A stretch of DNA of 64,000 nt from Massilia violaceinigra. GTDB lineage: Bacteria; Pseudomonadota; Gammaproteobacteria; Burkholderiales; Burkholderiaceae_D. The DNA is taken from contig NZ_CP024608.1 of assembly GCF_002752675.1 (NCBI RefSeq), positions 558,001-622,000 of the forward strand, given 5' to 3'. The notes below the pieces were generated by a model that ran no database searches, was not told the DNA's origin, and saw only the letters and a list, made by a program, of their open reading frames with translations. Positions 60,476 to 64,000 of this stretch are shown piece by piece (within the stretch, counting starts at the first letter, position 1; the number at the start of each line of letters is the position of its first letter). The translations under genes and the position numbers were made by a program.

Positions 60476-61804
60476 ATGAGAGACCTAGTCATTACGCTGG
60501 TTGTTTTCGGCTCGCTACCGTTTATCCTGAAGCGCCCGTATATCGGCGTGCTGATGTGGGTATGGATCAGCGTGATGAACCCGCACCGGCTCAGCTGGGG
60601 CTTTGCCTATTCCTTTCCGTTCGCCGCGATCATCGCCGGCGTGACCCTGATCGGCCTGCTGGTCACGCGCGATCCCAAGAAGCTGCCCATGACGCCGATC
60701 GTGTGCACCCTGATGGCGTTCAGTGCCTGGATGGGCATCACGACGATTTTCTCGATGTGGCCGGACGAATCGGTGGTGATGCTCAACCGCGTCTCGAAGA
60801 TCATGCTGATGACCTTTGCCACCATCATGCTCATCAAGACCCAGAAACAGGTACAGCTGCTGATCTGGGTCCTGGTCGGCTCGCTCGGCTATTACGGGGT
60901 GAAGGGCGGCATCTTTACCGTGATGACGGGCGGCGGCAGCATCGTGTGGGGGCCGCAGGGCAGCTATATCGAGGGCAATAACGAAGTCGCGCTGGCCTTC
61001 ATCACCATCATTCCGATCATGTTCTACCTGTATATGTCGGCGGAAAAGAAGTGGATCCGCTGGGGCATGGCGGCGTCGATCATGCTGTGTTCGTTTGCCG
61101 CGCTCGGTTCCTATTCGCGCGGGGCGCTGGTGGGTATTGCCGCGATGCTGTTTTTCCTGTGGCTGAAAAGTCCCAAGAAAGTGTTGCTGGGCGGCTTGAT
61201 GGTGCTGATGGTGCCGTTCGCCATCGCCTTCATGCCCGATAAATGGTCCACCCGCATGGAGACCATTAATACCTACAAGGAAGACAGTTCGGCCATGGGA
61301 CGCATCAATGCCTGGTATATGGCATACAACATGGCCAAGGACCGTCCGCTCGGCGGCGGCTTCGAGATTTATAACCGTACCGCTTTCGAGCTGTACGCGC
61401 CGGTGCCGGAGGATGTGCACGCCGCCCACAGTATTTATTTCCAGGCGCTGGGCGAGCACGGCTTTATCGGGCTCGGCATCTATTTGTTGCTGGCTTTCCT
61501 GACCTGGCGCAAGGCGTCCTGGATCGTGCGCGTATCGGCGAAAAGGGAGGACTTCAAATGGGCCGGCAACCTTGCCCGCATGATCCAGGTCAGCCTGCTC
61601 GGCTTCGGGGTGGGCGGCGCCTTCCTCAGCCTGCTGTATTACGACGTGCCCTACTATCTGATGGCGGCGGTGGTGAGTACCGGCTACATTATCGAGAAAA
61701 CGCTGGCGGCCGAGGCGGCTGCCGCCAGGGTGGCCGCGCGCGATGCGGCCCGGGCCGCGCAGACCGAGGCCCACGCCCAGGCGCACAGTGCGGCCGCGCC
61801 ATGA
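60476..61804 (+). CDS. Putative O-glycosylation ligase / Wzy-like polymerase, exosortase A system-associated
   Basis: 442 residues, about ten membrane helices. The Wzy_C domain is clear: RINAWYMAYNMAKDRPLGGG, then AHSIYFQALGEHGFIGLGIY with the H and E residues used by the O-antigen ligase and polymerase families. The N-terminal KRPYIGVLMWVWISVMNPHR is specific to the exosortase A subfamily. It would join polymer units or transfer the glycan to an acceptor. A 38-residue Ala-rich tail ends it. It starts a plus-strand operon. Confidence 0.88.
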   Translation: MRDLVITLVVFGSLPFILKRPYIGVLMWVWISVMNPHRLSWGFAYSFPFAAIIAGVTLIGLLVTRDPKKLPMTPIVCTLMAFSAWMGITTIFSMWPDESVVMLNRVSKIMLMTFATIMLIKTQKQVQLLIWVLVGSLGYYGVKGGIFTVMTGGGSIVWGPQGSYIEGNNEVALAFITIIPIMFYLYMSAEKKWIRWGMAASIMLCSFAALGSYSRGALVGIAAMLFFLWLKSPKKVLLGGLMVLMVPFAIAFMPDKWSTRMETINTYKEDSSAMGRINAWYMAYNMAKDRPLGGGFEIYNRTAFELYAPVPEDVHAAHSIYFQALGEHGFIGLGIYLLLAFLTWRKASWIVRVSAKREDFKWAGNLARMIQVSLLGFGVGGAFLSLLYYDVPYYLMAAVVSTGYIIEKTLAAEAAAARVAARDAARAAQTEAHAQAHSAAAP

Positions 61805-62847
61805 CCCTGTTGACCACGAAAGAGCATTCCATGCCGCACCAGCGCACCGATCGCTTCGACCCCGCGCCTGCCGGACCGGCCTGGGCCGGCATGGCCAGCC
61901 ACGCCATGCGCCACCTGGGTTTTTTGGGCAGCGCGCGCCAGCGCCTGTCGATCCTGATCTTTCACCGCGTGCTGCCGCAGCAGGATGCGATTTTTCCGGA
62001 CGAGGTCGACGCGCGCCGCTTCGATGCGCAGCTGACCCAGCTGAAACAGTGCTTCAATATCATCTCGCTGGCCGAGGGCGTGCGCGGCTTGAAGGCCGGC
62101 AAGCTGCCGCCGCGCGCGGCTTGCATCACCTTTGACGATGGCTATGCCGACAATGCCGGGATCGCCCTGCCGATCCTGCAGCGGCATGGCGTGCACGCGA
62201 CGTTTTTCATCGCCAGCGGCTTCCTGAACGGCGGGCGCATGTGGAACGACACGGTGATCGAGCTGATCCGCCGCGCGCCGGAGCGCATCGATTTGCGTGC
62301 GGCCGGGCAGGGCGAGTTCGTGCTCGATACGGTGGCCAGCCGGCAGGCGGCGATTTCGACCCTGCTGAACGCGCTCAAGTACCTGCCGCTCGACGAGCGC
62401 CTGCGCCAGGTGGCGGCGCTGTGTGCGCTGGTGCCGGTCGCGCTGCCGGACGACCTGATGATGACGTCCGACCAGGTGCGCGTGCTGCACCGGGCCGGCA
62501 TGGACATCGGTGCGCATACGGTGAACCATCCAATCGTCGCGCGCATGGATGCGGCTGGCGCGCGCAAGGAAATTGCCGACGGCAAGGCCGCGCTGGAAGC
62601 GATCATCGGCGCGCCGGTGCGGCTGTTTGCTTACCCGAACGGCAAGCCGGGACAGGATTACCTGGCCGAGCATGTGGCCATCGTGAAGGAGCTGGGGTTC
62701 GATGCGGCGGTGTCGACCTCGTGGGGCGCGGCGCGGCCGGGCGGCGACCTGTTCCAGTTGCCCAGATTCACGCCGTGGGACCGCGGCCAGTTCCGTTTCA
62801 TGCTGCGCATGATGCAAAATTTGCGGTGCAATGGCGATACGGTGTAA
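61801..62847 (+). CDS. Polysaccharide deacetylase family protein
   Basis: 348 residues. NodB-type motifs are complete: ITFDDGYADNAG (D-D pair), HATFFIASGFLNGGRMWND and IGAHTVNHP (HxxxH zinc site), then FAYPNGKPGQDY. The N-terminal 50 residues are variable; ATG 61801 overlaps the previous stop (ATGA), and an internal ATG at residue 11 could be used. It differs from the XrtA deacetylase at 32649-33533 and would deacetylate another sugar or cell-surface target. Confidence 0.87.
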   Translation: MTLLTTKEHSMPHQRTDRFDPAPAGPAWAGMASHAMRHLGFLGSARQRLSILIFHRVLPQQDAIFPDEVDARRFDAQLTQLKQCFNIISLAEGVRGLKAGKLPPRAACITFDDGYADNAGIALPILQRHGVHATFFIASGFLNGGRMWNDTVIELIRRAPERIDLRAAGQGEFVLDTVASRQAAISTLLNALKYLPLDERLRQVAALCALVPVALPDDLMMTSDQVRVLHRAGMDIGAHTVNHPIVARMDAAGARKEIADGKAALEAIIGAPVRLFAYPNGKPGQDYLAEHVAIVKELGFDAAVSTSWGAARPGGDLFQLPRFTPWDRGQFRFMLRMMQNLRCNGDTV

Positions 62848-62966
62848 GGCGCGCGCGCACGCCGATGGCGCTCTGGACTGTTTATCCGGCCGCCGTGTAA
62901 CATGTCGCGACCTTTCCCGCCATTGGCGCAAGCGACGCGATCAGCATTCATTTATCTAGGATTTCC

Positions 62967-63212
62967 ATGTATCTCGAAGACATCAAAACCATCCTCACCG
63001 ACGTGCTCAGCCTGGGCGATGCCGGCAAGGAACTGAACGAACAATCCGCCCTGCTGGGCAGCATCCCCGAGCTCGACTCGATGGCGGTGGTGAACCTCAT
63101 GGCCGCGCTGGAAGAGCATTTCGGCATCACCATCGACGACGATGAAATCAGCGCGAGTACCTTTGAAACGCTGGGCAGCCTGAATGCGTTCGTGAAGCAA
63201 AAACTGGCCTGA
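62967..63212 (+). CDS. Acyl carrier protein
   Basis: 81 residues, acidic, four-helix layout. The 4'-phosphopantetheine site is LDSM with Ser38. It is not the fatty-acid-synthesis ACP (whose motif is DSLD) but the type found in exosortase A loci. It lies 119 bases after the deacetylase. The ACP may carry acyl groups loaded by the acyl-CoA/AMP ligase at 58644-60229 and used by the FeeM-like acyltransferases at 15027 and 18759. The stop overlaps the hydrolase start (TGATG). Confidence 0.9.
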   Translation: MYLEDIKTILTDVLSLGDAGKELNEQSALLGSIPELDSMAVVNLMAALEEHFGITIDDDEISASTFETLGSLNAFVKQKLA

Positions 63213-64000
63213 TGACTGTCCATCCCAAGCCGCCCGGCGCCGAGCCCTTCTTTCTCCAGACGGACTTGGGACAACGTTTCTGCCTGTTCCATCCGCCCGC
63301 CGGGCCGCGCTGCCACGGCGCGGTCCTGTACGTGCATCCTTTCGGCGACGAAATGAACAAGGCGCGCCGCATGGCCGCCCTGCAGGCGCGCGCGCTGGCG
63401 GCGCAAGGCTACGGCGTGCTGCAGCTCGACCTGTATGGCTGCGGCGACAGCAGCGGCGAATTTGCCGAGGCCCGCTGGGAAATCTGGAAAGACGACCTGG
63501 CCGCCGGCTGCGACTGGCTCTCGGCCCGCCTGTCGGCGCCGCTGACCCTGTGGGGACTGCGCCTGGGCGCCTTGCTGGCGCTGGACTATGCGCACGAGAA
63601 CACGCGCCACCCGCTCGCGCAACTGGTGCTGTGGCAACCGGTGCAAAGCGGCGCCACCTTCCTGACCCAGTTTTTGCGCCTGCTCACCGCCAACGCCATG
63701 CTGGCCGATGGCGCCGACGCCAAAAAGCCCAACAAAAGCACCGGCACGGCCGCCTTGCGCGCCGCGCTGCTCGGCGGCGAGATGCTCGAAGTGGCAGGCT
63801 ACGACATCGCCCCGGCGCTGGCCGCCGCCATCGACAGCCGGGACGCGGCCAAGCTCGCGCCCCTCGGTTGCCCGGTGCACTGGATTGAAACCTCGGCCGC
63901 GGCCGAGCGGCCGCTCACGCCCGCCGTGCTGCGTCTGGCCGATGGCTGGCGCGAGGCCGGGGTCGACCTGCATTTGCAGCAAGTTACCTGCACGCCGTTC
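63212..64000 (+). CDS. Hydrolase 2, exosortase A system-associated (partial)
   Basis: 263 residues up to the window end, where the gene is cut. Alpha/beta-hydrolase: AVLYVHPFGDEMNKARRMAA, LQLDLYGCGDSSGEF and LTLWGLRLGALLALDYAHEN follow the order of the family. The nucleophile elbow reads G-L-R-L-G where G-x-S-x-G is expected. It may be an acyl-transferase or a non-catalytic member. ATG 63212 overlaps the ACP stop. Confidence 0.87.
   Translation, partial: MTVHPKPPGAEPFFLQTDLGQRFCLFHPPAGPRCHGAVLYVHPFGDEMNKARRMAALQARALAAQGYGVLQLDLYGCGDSSGEFAEARWEIWKDDLAAGCDWLSARLSAPLTLWGLRLGALLALDYAHENTRHPLAQLVLWQPVQSGATFLTQFLRLLTANAMLADGADAKKPNKSTGTAALRAALLGGEMLEVAGYDIAPALAAAIDSRDAAKLAPLGCPVHWIETSAAAERPLTPAVLRLADGWREAGVDLHLQQVTCTPF

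Noticed and set aside
62926..62941. Possible sigma-54 site (TGGCGCAAGCGACGCG) before the acyl carrier protein gene.
   Set aside because: The TT before the -12 GC is missing and the match beyond GG/GC is poor, so chance is likely.

Overview
The window looks like chromosomal DNA of a GC-rich betaproteobacterium of the Oxalobacteraceae type (Massilia/Duganella/Telluria-like). That guess rests on the codon use, on the complete exosortase A (XrtA)/PEP-CTERM exopolysaccharide locus with its named accessory families, and on the TPR lipoprotein PrsT. It is made by family recognition, without a database search.

Positions 1-10,300 hold mixed housekeeping and accessory genes. They include a membrane-anchored diheme cytochrome c, a tRNA-Arg(CCG), a decayed MerR-type regulator, accD and an HNH endonuclease. 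Next comes a minus-strand array of ten tRNA-like genes (4086-6214) interrupted by a HEAT-repeat gene. Several of these tRNAs are structurally odd, and a 14-bp inverted repeat flanks the array. Beyond it lie a divergent small-protein/HTH-regulator pair around a palindromic operator, a secreted zinc metalloprotease, a VapBC-like toxin-antitoxin pair and a MITE-like element rich in REP hairpins.

Positions 10,500-19,500 hold a duplicated module, PrsT-type TPR lipoprotein plus FeeM-like N-acyltransferase, present twice in tandem. An IS3/IS150-type element, inserted exactly in the loop of a REP palindrome, separates the two genes of the first copy. Facing this is a VAO/4-cresol-dehydrogenase-like flavoprotein, then a PEP-CTERM protein with a very good sigma-54 promoter. 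A four-gene HPr-rel-A cassette follows (secreted or cytosolic protein of unknown role, PqqD-like chaperone, HprK-like kinase A, nucleotidyltransferase), also behind a near-consensus sigma-54 promoter.

Positions 25,600-64,000 are the XrtA exopolysaccharide locus. A divergent export lipoprotein and a trypsin-like protease lie on the minus strand. A long plus-strand operon (27,595-48,615) encodes the chain-length determinant, tyrosine autokinase, outer-membrane protein, AAA ATPase, deacetylase, FemAB protein, XrtA-EpsI fusion, asparagine-synthase-like amidotransferase, seven glycosyltransferases, a flippase and an acyltransferase. A 1082-residue lipoprotein-like protein follows. A convergent minus-strand operon (52,218-60,229) carries a double-GNAT protein, a DegT aminotransferase, a second amidotransferase, the exosortase-A decarboxylase and the exosortase-A acyl-CoA ligase, which is frameshifted in a G7 tract. 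Divergent to that is a Wzy-like O-ligase/polymerase operon with a second deacetylase, an acyl carrier protein and exosortase-A hydrolase 2, which is cut by the window end.

The likely overall picture is an exopolysaccharide and PEP-CTERM surface-protein biogenesis system. Glycan assembly, export and anchoring are co-regulated by RpoN, and an acyl-activation branch (ligase, ACP, FeeM-like acyltransferases) sits alongside it. No CRISPR array, rRNA or prophage was seen.
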